A stretch of 64,000 nucleotides of DNA from Micromonospora sp. KC213 (GCF_004348325.1 NZ_SMKF01000011.1:1-64000); one strand, 5' to 3'. Shown: positions 9,252-18,352, numbered from the stretch's first letter. Numbers and translations: made by a program. Notes: generated from the sequence alone by a model not told the origin.

Positions 9252-9288
9252 ACGAAGCCCCCGTGACCGCCGGTCACGGGGGCTTCGT
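9252..9288 (+). terminator. Strong hairpin terminator after mscS
   Basis: Perfect 17-bp inverted repeat (9252-9268 with 9272-9288) and 3-base loop directly after the MscS stop codon. Confidence 0.85.
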
Positions 9289-9417
9289 CGGATCGGCTTC
9301 TGCGTTTCGCCGGACGGTACGGCCCAACCTGAGGTCAGATGTGGTTGGTCACCGTACGCAGGATTGACGGGTAGCGACTGCGGGCATTCAGCGCGGTGAT
9401 GACGAAAGGAGGACAGC

Positions 9418-9852
9418 ATGGCTGACGTCGCGAACCACCGCACGTCCACGAAGGGGAACGAGCCCTCCACCGCCGAGCTGGTGCAGCGGGCCACCGAGCA
9501 GGTCTCCCGACTGGTGCGGGACGAGCTGGCGCTGGCCCGGGCGGAGCTGACCCAGAAGGGCAAGCACGCCGGGATCGGCATCGGCCTCTTCGGCGGTGGC
9601 GGGGCGCTCGCCTTCTACGGCCTCGGCGCGCTGGTCACCACGGCGATCCTGCTGTTGGACCTGGCGTTGCCGGCGTGGGCGGCCGCCCTGATCGTGGCGG
9701 TGCTGCTGTTCCTGGTCGCCGGGGTCCTCGCCCTGGTCGGGAAGAAGCAGGTCAGCCGTGCCGTACCGCCGGTTCCGGAGAGGACGGTCCGCAGCCTGCG
9801 GGCGGACATGGACGTGGTCACCGCGGCCGTGAAGGACAGGGGACGGGCATGA
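9418..9852 (+). CDS. Holin-X-like (phage_holin_3_6) membrane protein
   Basis: Protein of 144 aa with an amphipathic helical N-terminus (AELVQRATEQVSRLVRDELALARAEL) and two adjacent transmembrane helices (about residues 50-105), the layout of the actinobacterial holin-X family. Despite the name, these proteins are chromosomal and not linked to phage lysis. The ATG has a near-perfect AAAGGAGG ribosome site. It heads a three-gene overlapping operon with DUF3618 and DUF4235 proteins, a cassette often seen in stress regulons (inference). Confidence 0.88.
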   Translation: MADVANHRTSTKGNEPSTAELVQRATEQVSRLVRDELALARAELTQKGKHAGIGIGLFGGGGALAFYGLGALVTTAILLLDLALPAWAAALIVAVLLFLVAGVLALVGKKQVSRAVPPVPERTVRSLRADMDVVTAAVKDRGRA

Positions 9853-10184
9853 CGGGCAACGGGACCGGCGACACCGAGGCGCTGCGCGAGGAGATCCGGC
9901 GTACCCGGGTGGAGTTGGGCGAGACGATGGAGTTGTTGGCCGCGAAGGCCGACGTCAGGGCCCGGCTGCGGTCCTCCGCCGGCCAGGCGAGGGAACGGAT
10001 GCGCGGGCAGGCGGCGCTCACCGTGGCCCGGGTTCGCGGGCAGGCGGCGCAGAAGACCGACGAGCTGCGGTCGCAGGAATACCGGGAGGCGCTGCGGCGC
10101 GGCCCGGCCCCCTGGGCGGCGGTTGCGGCTGGGGCGCTGGCAGCGGTGGTGGTGCTGCTGATCGTGCGGGGGAGGCGTAGGTGA
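9849..10184 (+). CDS. DUF3618 protein
   Basis: Protein of 111 aa. The N-terminal conserved segment EALREEIRRTRVELGETMELLAAKADVRARL (about residues 10-40, cited for its even spacing of charged residues) defines DUF3618. A charged coiled-coil-like region and one C-terminal transmembrane helix (AAVAAGALAAVVVLLIV) follow. ATG overlaps the upstream stop by 4 bases and its own stop overlaps the next GTG by 4 bases, so the three products are probably made in equal amounts. The function of the family is unknown. Confidence 0.88.
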   Translation: MTGNGTGDTEALREEIRRTRVELGETMELLAAKADVRARLRSSAGQARERMRGQAALTVARVRGQAAQKTDELRSQEYREALRRGPAPWAAVAAGALAAVVVLLIVRGRRR

Positions 10185-10453
10185 GCAAGGGCATCGGCAA
10201 GGCGGCATACCGACCCGTCGGGGTGCTGCTCGGTCTGGCGGCCGGCACGGTCGCCGGGGTCATCTTCCGGCAGGTCTGGAAGATGACCGCGGGGGACGGC
10301 GAGGCCCCCAGCGCGACCGATGAGGACCGCGGTTGGGGCGAGGTCCTCGCCGCGGCGGCGCTGCAGGGGGCGATCTTCGCGGTGGTCCGGGCGGCGGTGG
10401 ACCGTGGCGGTGCGGTCGGCGTACGCCGGTTGACCGGCAGCTGGCCGGACTGA
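10181..10453 (+). CDS. DUF4235 membrane protein
   Basis: Small 90-aa protein of the DUF4235 family with two hydrophobic segments (VLLGLAAGTVAGVIFRQVW and VLAAAALQGAIFAVVRAAVD) and the family ending in which an RRLTG-like basic motif precedes the C-terminus. It is the last gene of the holin-X/DUF3618/DUF4235 operon and starts at a GTG that overlaps the upstream stop. Function unknown; a membrane-associated role with its two partners is inferred from coupling. Confidence 0.87.
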   Translation: MSKGIGKAAYRPVGVLLGLAAGTVAGVIFRQVWKMTAGDGEAPSATDEDRGWGEVLAAAALQGAIFAVVRAAVDRGGAVGVRRLTGSWPD

Positions 10454-10573
10454 CCGGGACCGGCGGTGTGCCCCTTCCCGCGGCGGCGGTCGGGGGCCTT
10501 TCGCATGACCCGAGGGAGCCGCCGAGCGGAGATCCGGCATCCGTCAGGTCACATGTCGGAGAATTTCGTCCGG

Positions 10574-10741
10574 TAGGCTGTGCGAAGTTTTTGCGTACGT
10601 GGTTTGCTGATCCCCGCTGTTGTCGAGACGGCGTGGGTTGAGAGAAGTCTCCTTCGTGGGGGCCGCCTCAGGCACCGCTGCTCGAAAACGGCCAATCGGC
10701 CGCACGGTGTGCTCGGCCGCCAGTTTTAGAAGGAGATACAC
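10574..10741 (+). promoter_or_regulatory. Cold-shock gene promoter and structured 5' leader
   Basis: TAGGCT (10574-10579) is a likely -10, predicting a leader of about 155 bases, much longer than elsewhere in the window. Near its end AAAACGGCC can pair with GGCC...GTTTT, enclosing a CGGCCG hairpin, directly before a very strong AGAAGGAGATACAC ribosome site. Long structured leaders are typical of cspA-type mRNAs and act in temperature control. Confidence 0.6.
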
Positions 10742-10945
10742 ATGGCGCAGGGAACCGTGAAGTGGTTCAACGCTGACAAGGGCTTCGGCTTCATCACCGT
10801 CGACGGCGGGGGTGCTGACGTGTTCGTCCACTTCTCGGCCATCCAGACCAGCGGCTACCGCACGCTGGAGGAGAACCAGCGGGTGGAGTTCGAGATCGCC
10901 CAGGGTCAGAAGGGTCCGCAGGCCGAGCAGGTCCGCCCCATCTGA
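10742..10945 (+). CDS. Cold-shock protein (CspA family)
   Basis: Single cold-shock domain of 67 aa, the standard family length. RNP1 (KGFGFITV) and RNP2 (DVFVHFSAI) are both intact. It binds single-stranded RNA and DNA and acts as an RNA chaperone in the cytoplasm, either on cold shock or constitutively. The ATG is preceded by AGAAGGAGATACAC, close to an ideal ribosome site. It stands alone, with a long leader upstream and a hairpin terminator downstream. Confidence 0.96.
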   Translation: MAQGTVKWFNADKGFGFITVDGGGADVFVHFSAIQTSGYRTLEENQRVEFEIAQGQKGPQAEQVRPI

Positions 10946-11000
10946 CCAGTGCCGGTCGGCAGCCGCCGGCCCGGGTGATCCGGCCAGCCGGATCGACGAG

Positions 11001-11031
11001 AAGCCCCGTGTCTGTTTCGGACGCGGGGCTT
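11001..11031. terminator. Hairpin terminator after the cold-shock gene
   Basis: A 12-bp stem (11001-11012 with 11020-11031, one G-T pair) with a 7-base loop, ending in TTT. Confidence 0.8.
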
Positions 11032-11072
11032 TCCGCGTTCCCGGGCCGTCCGGGCGGTCTCCCGCCGTCGGT

Positions 11073-11267
11073 TCAGCCGCCCCGGCGGGACCGCATGCCG
11101 TGCCAGAGCAGGCCGAGCCCGACCGCCGCCAGCGCCGGACCGAGCACGGCCCAGATCCGCTGGTCGGTCATGACGCTGTCGCTGACGTAGCCGAGCCCCT
11201 GCACCGTCCAGACGGCGCCGGTCACCACGGCCAGCAGGCCGAGGGTGAGCGTGAACCAACCTCTCAT
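11073..11267 (-). CDS. Small two-helix membrane protein
   Basis: Protein of 64 aa with two predicted transmembrane helices (FTLTLGLLAVVTGAVWTVQ and IWAVLGPALAAVGLGLLW) and a positively charged tail (HGMRSRRGG). The ATG is preceded by GGAGGTGGCACGA, an excellent ribosome site, which supports it as real despite its size. It is convergent with the cold-shock gene and has no recognised family. Confidence 0.75.
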   Translation of the reverse strand: MRGWFTLTLGLLAVVTGAVWTVQGLGYVSDSVMTDQRIWAVLGPALAAVGLGLLWHGMRSRRGG

Positions 11268-11356
11268 TCGTGCCACCTCCAGTGCGCCGGCCACGCCGGC
11301 CCCACCCCCAGCATCCGGGCTGGCGGGGCCGGCCGCGAGCACCCTGCCGGCACGGC

Positions 11357-12340
11357 TCACCACCGGTCGTGCACCCGGGGCCGGACCAACTCGTCGTAGA
11401 CGGCGCGTACGGTGTCGCGCTCCGCGTCGGTCAACGGCGGCAGCGCCGCGGCGGTGGCGTTGCCGCGTGCCTGCTGCGGGTTGCGGGCGCCGGGGATGAC
11501 GACCGTGACGCCGGGCTGGTCGATGATCCAGCGGAGCGCGAACTGCGCCATGGTGCGGTCGGGGCCGACCAGCGGGGCGAGTCGGCGGACGACCGCCAGG
11601 CCGAGGTCGTAGTCGACGCCGGAGAAGGTCTCCCCGATGTCGAAGCTCTCCCCGTGCCGGTTGTAGTTCCGGTGGTCGTCGGCGGCGAAGGTAGTGTGCT
11701 CGTCGTACTTGCCGGAGAGCAGACCGCTGGCGAGCGGCACCCGCGCGATGATCCCGACACCGGCGGAGGCGGCGGCGGGCAGCACCCGCTCCAGGGGCTT
11801 GAGCCGGACGGCGTTGAGGATGATCTGCACGCTGGCCGTCCCGGGCCGGGCGATCGCGGTGAGCGCCTGGTCGCAGGTCTCGACGCTGACGCCGTACCCG
11901 GCGATCCGCTTCTCCTGCACCAGGGTGTCCAGGGCGTCGAAGACCCGGTCGTCGGTGAAGACGGGCGTCGGCGGGCAGTGCAGTTGGACCAGGTCCAGGG
12001 TGTCCACGCCGAGGTTGGCCCGGGACCGGTCGGTCCAGGCCCGGAAGTTGTCCAGGGTGTACGCCTGCGGCGTCTGGGCCACCCGGCGGCCCATCTTGGT
12101 CGCCACGGTCAGCCCGTGCCCGGGTCGTTCCCGCAGGAAGCGGCCGATGAGCTGTTCGCTGCGGCCGTCGCCGTAGACGTCGGCGGTGTCGAGGAAGGTG
12201 ACTCCGGAGTCCACGGCGGCGGCCAGGACGGCCAGGGCGTCGTCCTCGCCGACCTGTCCCCAGTCCGCCCCGAGCTGCCAGGCACCCAGGCCGACCACAC
12301 CCACCTGCCGGCCGAGCCGGTCGAAGCTGCGCTGTTCCAT
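11357..12340 (-). CDS. Aldo/keto reductase
   Basis: NADPH-dependent oxidoreductase with the (beta/alpha)8 aldo/keto fold (327 aa). The catalytic set is visible: Asp in FLDTADVYGDGRSEQ (near residue 52), Tyr57 in the same motif, Lys in TVATKMGRR and His in DLVQLHCPP. The C-terminal cofactor site VVIPGARNPQQARGN is also intact. This subgroup includes L-glyceraldehyde 3-phosphate reductase-like and general stress enzymes; the substrate is not predictable. A TAGGCT -10 box ends 7 bases before the ATG, so the mRNA should be leaderless. Confidence 0.92.
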   Translation of the reverse strand: MEQRSFDRLGRQVGVVGLGAWQLGADWGQVGEDDALAVLAAAVDSGVTFLDTADVYGDGRSEQLIGRFLRERPGHGLTVATKMGRRVAQTPQAYTLDNFRAWTDRSRANLGVDTLDLVQLHCPPTPVFTDDRVFDALDTLVQEKRIAGYGVSVETCDQALTAIARPGTASVQIILNAVRLKPLERVLPAAASAGVGIIARVPLASGLLSGKYDEHTTFAADDHRNYNRHGESFDIGETFSGVDYDLGLAVVRRLAPLVGPDRTMAQFALRWIIDQPGVTVVIPGARNPQQARGNATAAALPPLTDAERDTVRAVYDELVRPRVHDRW

Positions 12341-12347
12341 GCGCCCG

Positions 12348-12353
12348 AGCCTA
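12348..12353 (-). promoter_or_regulatory. -10 box for leaderless aldo/keto reductase mRNA
   Basis: On the minus strand TAGGCT is followed by 7 bases and the ATG. No ribosome site is present between them. Confidence 0.5.
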
Positions 12354-12385
12354 GTGAACGGCTTGCCGGCCCGGGACGCGGGCCG

Positions 12386-12414
12386 TAGGTTTGAACAAAA
12401 CGTACGTACGGTTT
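12386..12414. promoter_or_regulatory. Near-perfect palindrome over the methyltransferase start site
   Basis: TAGGTT (12386-12391) is a likely -10. Immediately downstream, 12397-12414 (AAAACGTACGTACGGTTT) is an 18-base palindrome with one mismatched pair, centred where transcription should begin. The form resembles TetR-type operators, but no regulator gene is adjacent. Confidence 0.55.
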
Positions 12415-12424
12415 GGAGTTGACG

Positions 12425-13222
12425 ATGTGGGATCCCGGCACCTACCTGCGCTACGGCAGCGAGCGGTCCCGTCCGTTCCACGACCTGGTCGCCCGGATCC
12501 CGGTGGACCGGCCGCGTGCCGTGGTCGACCTCGGGTGCGGCCCCGGCACCCTGACCGCGGCCCTCGCCGCCCGCTGGCCGGACGCCCGGGTCGTCGGGTT
12601 CGACACGTCCCCGCAAATGATCGCCCGCGCCGCCGCCCTCGACACCCGGGCCGAGTTCCGCGTCGGTGACGCCACCGACTGGCGACCCGGGCCCGACGTC
12701 GACGTGCTCGTCGCCAACGCGGTACTCCAGTGGGTGCCCGAGCACCGGGACCTGCTGGCCCGCTGGGCCCAGGAACTGCCCCCCGGCGCCTGGCTGGCGT
12801 TCCAGGTGCCCGGCAACTTCACCGCCCCGTCGCACCGGGCCCTGCGCGAGATCGCCCGCCGGGACCGGTGGGTGGGCACCCTCGGCCCGCTGCTGCGGGC
12901 CGACCCGGTCGACGACGCCGTCGACTACGCGGCGTCACTGGCCGGCATCGGGTGCGCCGTCGACGCCTGGGAGACTGTGTACGTGCACCTGCTACCCGCC
13001 GAACCGGGAGCCGACCATCCGGTGCTGCGCTGGATGGAGGGCACCGCGTTGCGCCCGGTACAGGCCGCGCTGGACGCCGACGGCTGGGCCGACTTCCGGA
13101 CCGACCTGGGGCTACGCCTCGCCGAGGCATACCCGGTGCGGCATGGTCAGGTGTACTTTCCGTTCCGCCGGATCTTCGTGGTCGCCCGCACCGGCGCCCG
13201 TGCAGAGGAGAACAACCCGTGA
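12425..13222 (+). CDS. tam: Trans-aconitate 2-methyltransferase
   Basis: SAM-dependent methyltransferase of 265 aa that methylates trans-aconitate, a by-product that inhibits aconitase. Motif I (VVDLGCGPGTLTAALA) is near residue 33, followed by the acidic VVGFDTSPQM, GDATDWRPGPDVDVLVANAVLQW and the Tam-specific QVPGNFTAPSH block. ATG 12425 (MWDPGTYLRYGSERSRPF) gives the usual family start with TTTGGAG upstream; TTG 12413 is a less likely alternative. It overlaps the deaminase gene by 4 bases. Confidence 0.9.
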   Translation: MWDPGTYLRYGSERSRPFHDLVARIPVDRPRAVVDLGCGPGTLTAALAARWPDARVVGFDTSPQMIARAAALDTRAEFRVGDATDWRPGPDVDVLVANAVLQWVPEHRDLLARWAQELPPGAWLAFQVPGNFTAPSHRALREIARRDRWVGTLGPLLRADPVDDAVDYAASLAGIGCAVDAWETVYVHLLPAEPGADHPVLRWMEGTALRPVQAALDADGWADFRTDLGLRLAEAYPVRHGQVYFPFRRIFVVARTGARAEENNP

Positions 13223-14241
13223 CCGACCTGCCCACCTTCATCGCCGGCCTGCCCAAGGTGGAGCTGCACGTGCACCACGTCGGCTCCGCCTCGCCCCGCA
13301 TCGTGGCCGAGCTCGCCGCGCGGCACGAGGGGCGCAGCCCGGTCCCGGCCGACCCGCAGGCGTTGGCCGACTACTTCGCCTTCCGCGACTTCGCCCACTT
13401 CATCGAGATCTACCTGAGCGTGGTGGACCTCATCCGCGACCCGGAGGACGTCTGGATCCTCACCCACGAGGTCGCCCGCGAACTGGCCCGGCAGCAGGTC
13501 CGCTACGCCGAGCTGACCGTCACCCCGTACTCGCACGTGCGCCGCGGCATCCCCGCACCGGCGTTCTGCGAGGCGATCGAGGACGCCCGCAAACGGGCCG
13601 AGGCCGACTTCGGCATCGCCCTGCGCTGGTGCTTCGACATCCCCGGCGAGGCCGGACTGCCGGCAGCCGAGGAGACCCTGCGCATCGCGCTGGAGGAGCG
13701 GCCCGACGGGCTGATCAGCTTCGGCCTGGGCGGCCCGGAGATCGGCGTGCCCCGGCCGCAGTTCAAGCCGTACTTCGACCAGGCCCGGGCGGCCGGGCTG
13801 CGGTCGGTGCCGCACGCCGGGGAGACCACCGGCCCGCAGACGGTCTGGGACGCGCTGCGTGAACTCGGCGCCGAGCGGGTCGGCCACGGCATCTCCGCCG
13901 CCGACGACCCGGAACTGCTGGCGTACCTGGCCGAGCACCGGATCGCGCTGGAGGTCTGCCCGACCTCCAACGTGCGGACCCGGGCGGTTCCCGACATCTC
14001 CGTCCATCCCCTGCGGCGGCTGGTCGACGCCGGCGTCCTTGTCACCGTCAACTCCGATGACCCGCCGATGTTCGGCACCACCCTCAACGACGAGTACGCC
14101 GTGGCCGCCCGGCTGCTCGACGCCGGCACCGACCGACTGGCCGCGCTGGCCAAGGACGCGGTGACCGCCTCGTTCCTGGCGCCCGGGGACAAGGCCCGGA
14201 TCAGCGCCGAGATCGACGCGTACGCGGCCGGGCGGCGCTGA
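13219..14241 (+). CDS. Adenosine / 6-aminodeoxyfutalosine deaminase family
   Basis: Zinc-dependent aminohydrolase of 340 aa. Metal and catalytic residues of the adenosine deaminase fold are present: HVHHVGSA near residue 17, SVPHAGETTG near 196, GHGISAADD near 220 and the terminal VTVNSDDPPMFG. The N-terminal HVHHVGSAS replaces the HxHLDG of classical enzymes. This variant group includes enzymes reported to deaminate 6-amino-6-deoxyfutalosine in menaquinone synthesis, so the substrate may not be adenosine. GTG overlaps the tam stop. Confidence 0.85.
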   Translation: MTDLPTFIAGLPKVELHVHHVGSASPRIVAELAARHEGRSPVPADPQALADYFAFRDFAHFIEIYLSVVDLIRDPEDVWILTHEVARELARQQVRYAELTVTPYSHVRRGIPAPAFCEAIEDARKRAEADFGIALRWCFDIPGEAGLPAAEETLRIALEERPDGLISFGLGGPEIGVPRPQFKPYFDQARAAGLRSVPHAGETTGPQTVWDALRELGAERVGHGISAADDPELLAYLAEHRIALEVCPTSNVRTRAVPDISVHPLRRLVDAGVLVTVNSDDPPMFGTTLNDEYAVAARLLDAGTDRLAALAKDAVTASFLAPGDKARISAEIDAYAAGRR

Positions 14242-14255
14242 GCGGCCGGTGAGGG

Positions 14256-15682
14256 TCAGGAACGACGGCGGGGCCAGCGGGTCCCGTGCTGCTCCCGGAC
14301 CTCCCGGACCTCCCGGGCCATCCGGCCGACCAGCCCGAACCGGCTGACCTGCCGGGGCGTCGCCCCCGGGTCCGCCAGCAGCATCACCACGCTGGCCCCG
14401 CCGAGGCGGGCCCGGTCGATGCTCACCGAGCCGTTGGCCTGCACCGCCACCCGCTTGGCGATGTCCAGCCCCAGCCCGGTGGAACCCTGGTCGCTCGCGC
14501 CGCGACGCAGCGCCCGGTCCGGGTCGGCGATGCCCGGGCCGGCGTCGTCGACCCGGATCGCCACGTAGCCGTCCCGGCGGGAGACCGCCACCTCGAACGC
14601 CGTCCCCTGCGGCGTGTAGCGGAAGACGTTACCGATCACCGCGTCCAGGGCGGCGGCCAACTCGGCCCGGGGGACCGGCGCCGGGACCCGCAACTGGGCG
14701 CCGATCACCTGGTAGGGGCGGTTCTGGTCGCCGGCCAGCGCGGCCCAGAACACCATCCGCTCCCGGACCACCTCGCTGACGTCGCACTCGGCCGGCCCGG
14801 TCTCGCGGGTGACAGCCTTGCGGGTCGTCGTGATCAGCACGTCGACCTCGCCCTCCAGGGTGACGATTGCCTGCCGGATCCGTCGGATCGTCCGCCGCCG
14901 GTCCAACTCCGCCGCGCTGAACGCGCCGACGCCGGTGTCGTCCGAGTCCAACCCCTCGGCGTCCAGCCGCAGCACGGTCAGTGGCGTACGCAGCCGGTGC
15001 GACAGGTCCGCGACCAGTTCGCGCTCGTCGGTGCGGGCGGCTACCAGCCGGTCCGCCATCCGGTTGAAGGCGTACCCCGCCTCGACCAGTTCCCGGGGAC
15101 CGCCGGGCTCCACCCGGACGCCCAGATCACCGTCGCCGACCGCGATGGCTGCCCCGACCAGCCCGGCGGTGGCCTCGACCGTCCGCGTCGCCACCCGGTC
15201 CACCACGATCACCGCCGCCCCCACCAGCGCCACGGCGACCCCGGCCAGCAACCACCACGTCCGGTCGGCCCCCTCCCGCAACCGTGCGTCGGGAACGAAG
15301 GTCTCCACCACGGCGATCCGATCGTCGAGGACCACCGGATCGAGCCGCACCAGGCCACCGTCGACGGCGGCGATGATCGACCGCTGCTCGGTACGGGCCC
15401 GATCCAGGTCGCTCTCGGGGGCGCGGCCGACCGGTTCCGCGTCGCCCAACCCGTGCACCACCGGCCGGATGGCCGGATCGTCGCCGCTGGCCAGCACCGC
15501 CCGGCGTACCGCCGCTGGATCGGTGCTCACCGCGAGAGCCCCGGTGACCAGCGCGCCCCGCCGCGCCGCGTCGGCCAGCGCCGCGTCGCGGACCTCCTCG
15601 CGCAGGGTCAACCCGAGCGGCACCAGGAAGGCGAGTGCGACCAGCGCGCACATGCCGGCGGTGAGGTACGCCAGCGCCAGCC

Positions 15683-15686
<4 letters not shown>
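14256..15686 (-). CDS. Membrane sensor histidine kinase
   Basis: Two-transmembrane sensor kinase of about 476 aa. TM1 is at the N-terminus (CALVALAFLVPLGLTL), then an extracytoplasmic sensing region of about 130 residues, TM2 (WWLLAGVAVALVGAAVIVV) and a HAMP linker. The H-box is ELVADLSHRLRTPLTVLRLD, and the ATPase domain has an N-box (AVIGNVFRYTPQG), G1 (VDDAGPGIADPD) and G2 (STGLGLDIAKRV). The start is uncertain: CTG 15686 overlaps the regulator stop and has GGTGG upstream, while ATG 15653 lacks a ribosome site. It pairs with the upstream OmpR-type regulator. Confidence 0.88.
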
Positions 15687-16372
<686 letters not shown>

Positions 16373-16445
16373 GTCAGCACCGTACTGCCGGTGGCAAGTT
16401 GATCACGTTGCGGCGTACCCCGAAACCAGGCAAGCTGGCACGACG

Positions 16446-17366
16446 ATGACGTTCACCCTGTTCCCCGACGCCCGGCTGGCCCTGGCCCGGGACAGCCTGG
16501 CCGGCCTCTCCGTGGGCGACGCCCTCGGCTCCCAGTTCTTCGTGCCCGGCCGGCACCCGGCGGACCTGGCCGCCGACCGGCTCCCCCCGCCACCCTGGCA
16601 GTGGACGGACGACACCGAGATGGCCTGCTCGGTGCTGGCCGAACTCGCCGCCCACGGCGGCGTCGACCAGGACCGGCTGGCCCTCGCCTTCGCCGAGCGG
16701 TGCGAGCCGTACCGCGGGTACGGGCCGGGGGCGGTGGCGATCCTGCGCCTGATCCGGACCGGCACCCCCTGGCCGGTGGCCGCCGCCTCCGCCTTCGACG
16801 GGCAGGGCTCCTGCGGCAACGGGGCGGCGATGCGGGTGGGGCCCCTGGGTGCCTGGTTCGCCGACTCCACCACCCGGGCCGCCGCGCAGGCCCGGGCCAG
16901 CGCCGAGGTCACCCACGCCCATCCGGAGGGGGTCGCCGGGGCGGTCGCGGTGGCCGTCGCCGCCTCGCTGGCCGCCCGCGCCCGGCTCGGCGGCGACCTG
17001 CCCGACCCGGCCCGGTCGCTGGCCGCCGTCGCCGGTGCGCTCGACCCGGCCGGTGCGGTCACCGCCGGCGTACGCCGGGCCGCCACGCTGCTCGGCCGGC
17101 CGCTGCCGGAGGCGGTGGCGGCGCTCGGCAACGGCTCGCGGGTCACCGCCCAGGACACCGTGGCCTTCGCCCTCTGGGTGGCCGCCACCCACCTGTCCGA
17201 CTACCCGGCCGCGATCCGGGCCTGCGTGGCGGCGGGCGGAGACGTCGACACCACCGCCGCGATCGCCGGCGCGGTGGTCGCCGCGTACACCGGGGTGGGC
17301 ACCTCCGGCGGGGTACCCGACCACTGGCTGGCGGCCCGTGAGCCGCTGCCGGAGTGGGTGCGCTGA
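16446..17366 (+). CDS. ADP-ribosylglycohydrolase family protein
   Basis: Protein of 306 aa with the all-helical ADP-ribosylglycohydrolase fold. The magnesium-binding signatures are visible: GLSVGDALGSQF at about residue 20, WTDDTEMA near 56 and GGDVDTTAAIAGAVVAAYTG near 263. It should remove ADP-ribose from a protein, nucleic acid or small molecule; DraG and ARH-like members differ in target, which cannot be read here. The ATG has an ACGACG upstream and no strong ribosome site. It is divergent from the OmpR-type pair. Confidence 0.9.
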   Translation: MTFTLFPDARLALARDSLAGLSVGDALGSQFFVPGRHPADLAADRLPPPPWQWTDDTEMACSVLAELAAHGGVDQDRLALAFAERCEPYRGYGPGAVAILRLIRTGTPWPVAAASAFDGQGSCGNGAAMRVGPLGAWFADSTTRAAAQARASAEVTHAHPEGVAGAVAVAVAASLAARARLGGDLPDPARSLAAVAGALDPAGAVTAGVRRAATLLGRPLPEAVAALGNGSRVTAQDTVAFALWVAATHLSDYPAAIRACVAAGGDVDTTAAIAGAVVAAYTGVGTSGGVPDHWLAAREPLPEWVR

Positions 17367-17368
17367 CC

Positions 17369-18226
17369 TCAGCGGGAAGGCACCGGCTCGGCCAACGGGC
17401 GGACGTCCCCGGCCGTCCGCCCGCCCTCGGGATGCCCGGTCGACGGCTCCTCCTGCGGCTCGTCGTCGTCCGGCTCGGCGCGGTGCCGGGCCCGGCTCAC
17501 CATCCAGCCGATCAGCGCACCACCGCCGAGACCGATCGCCAGGCCACCGCCGAGCAGCACGTCCGCGCTCGGTCCGCCGGAGCCGGCCGGCCGGCCGTCG
17601 GCCGTGCCACCCCCGTCGGCGTCCGCGGCCAGCGGCGCCGCGCCGCCGTGGGCGTGCCCGACGGCCGCGCCGGGAGCCGGCGGCACCAGGGCCAGCGTCG
17701 GGGCCGGGTGGGCCCCGCCGACCGGGTCGGCCCACCGGACCACCGTGCCGTCCGAGTACGTCTGCACCAGCTCGAAGCTCATCCGGTCGACCTGCGGCAG
17801 CGGGCCCATGGCCAGCGAGAGCCGGGCCGGTCCCGGCACCGGTGGTCCCGCGGCCCGGGTCCACGTCACCGCCGCGGTCACCTGGGTCACGCCTGGCGCG
17901 TGGATGCCGGCCACCGGCTGGTTCAGGTCCCGGAAGGTGATCAGCGGGGCCCAGCCGTCCACCGACAACGGGTAGACCTCGCCGATCGGGGTGGCCTCGG
18001 GCAGCTTCAGTTCGATCTTCTCGGTGCGCGCGCCCGGCCGTTCCTCCGGCACCGCCAGGTGCCAGGTCACCGCGTCGCCCTGCGTCGCCTGCGTCGGTGT
18101 GGCCGTCACCTCCGTCGCCAGTGCCGCTGCCGGCCAGCCCAGCACGCCGGCCACCGCCGCGGCCAGCACGAGCCCGGCCCGGTGTCGACGGTTTCCGCCA
18201 CGGGTCGTCGTCATCGGTGCCCCCAT
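17369..18226 (-). CDS. Exported YcnI-like (DUF1775) membrane-anchored protein
   Basis: Protein of 285 aa with a signal peptide (about residues 15-38, ending AALA), one YcnI/DUF1775 beta domain (about 40-180) and a C-terminal transmembrane helix (ADVLLGGGLAIGLGGGALIGW) with an acidic cytoplasmic tail. YcnI proteins are linked to copper uptake and bind Cu through the histidine at the mature N-terminus. Here the expected mature start is TEVTATP with no histidine; a His-containing stretch (VGHAHGG) lies later, in the linker. Its stop is 2 bases from the ADP-ribosylglycohydrolase stop. Confidence 0.82.
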   Translation of the reverse strand: MGAPMTTTRGGNRRHRAGLVLAAAVAGVLGWPAAALATEVTATPTQATQGDAVTWHLAVPEERPGARTEKIELKLPEATPIGEVYPLSVDGWAPLITFRDLNQPVAGIHAPGVTQVTAAVTWTRAAGPPVPGPARLSLAMGPLPQVDRMSFELVQTYSDGTVVRWADPVGGAHPAPTLALVPPAPGAAVGHAHGGAAPLAADADGGGTADGRPAGSGGPSADVLLGGGLAIGLGGGALIGWMVSRARHRAEPDDDEPQEEPSTGHPEGGRTAGDVRPLAEPVPSR

Positions 18227-18352
18227 TCCGTGTCCAACAGGCCGGTACCGGCTCCGGCCACACCTGGTAGTTCGGATGCGGGGCCGGAAAGGTTCAACGC
18301 GGACCGGACGTCGTCGTCCTTTCCCGGCGACCGCACGGACCGGGGCGACCGA

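Noticed and set aside
9418..9852. Prophage holin
   Set aside because: The family name is historical; there are no phage structural, integrase or lysis genes nearby and the neighbours are chromosomal DUF genes.
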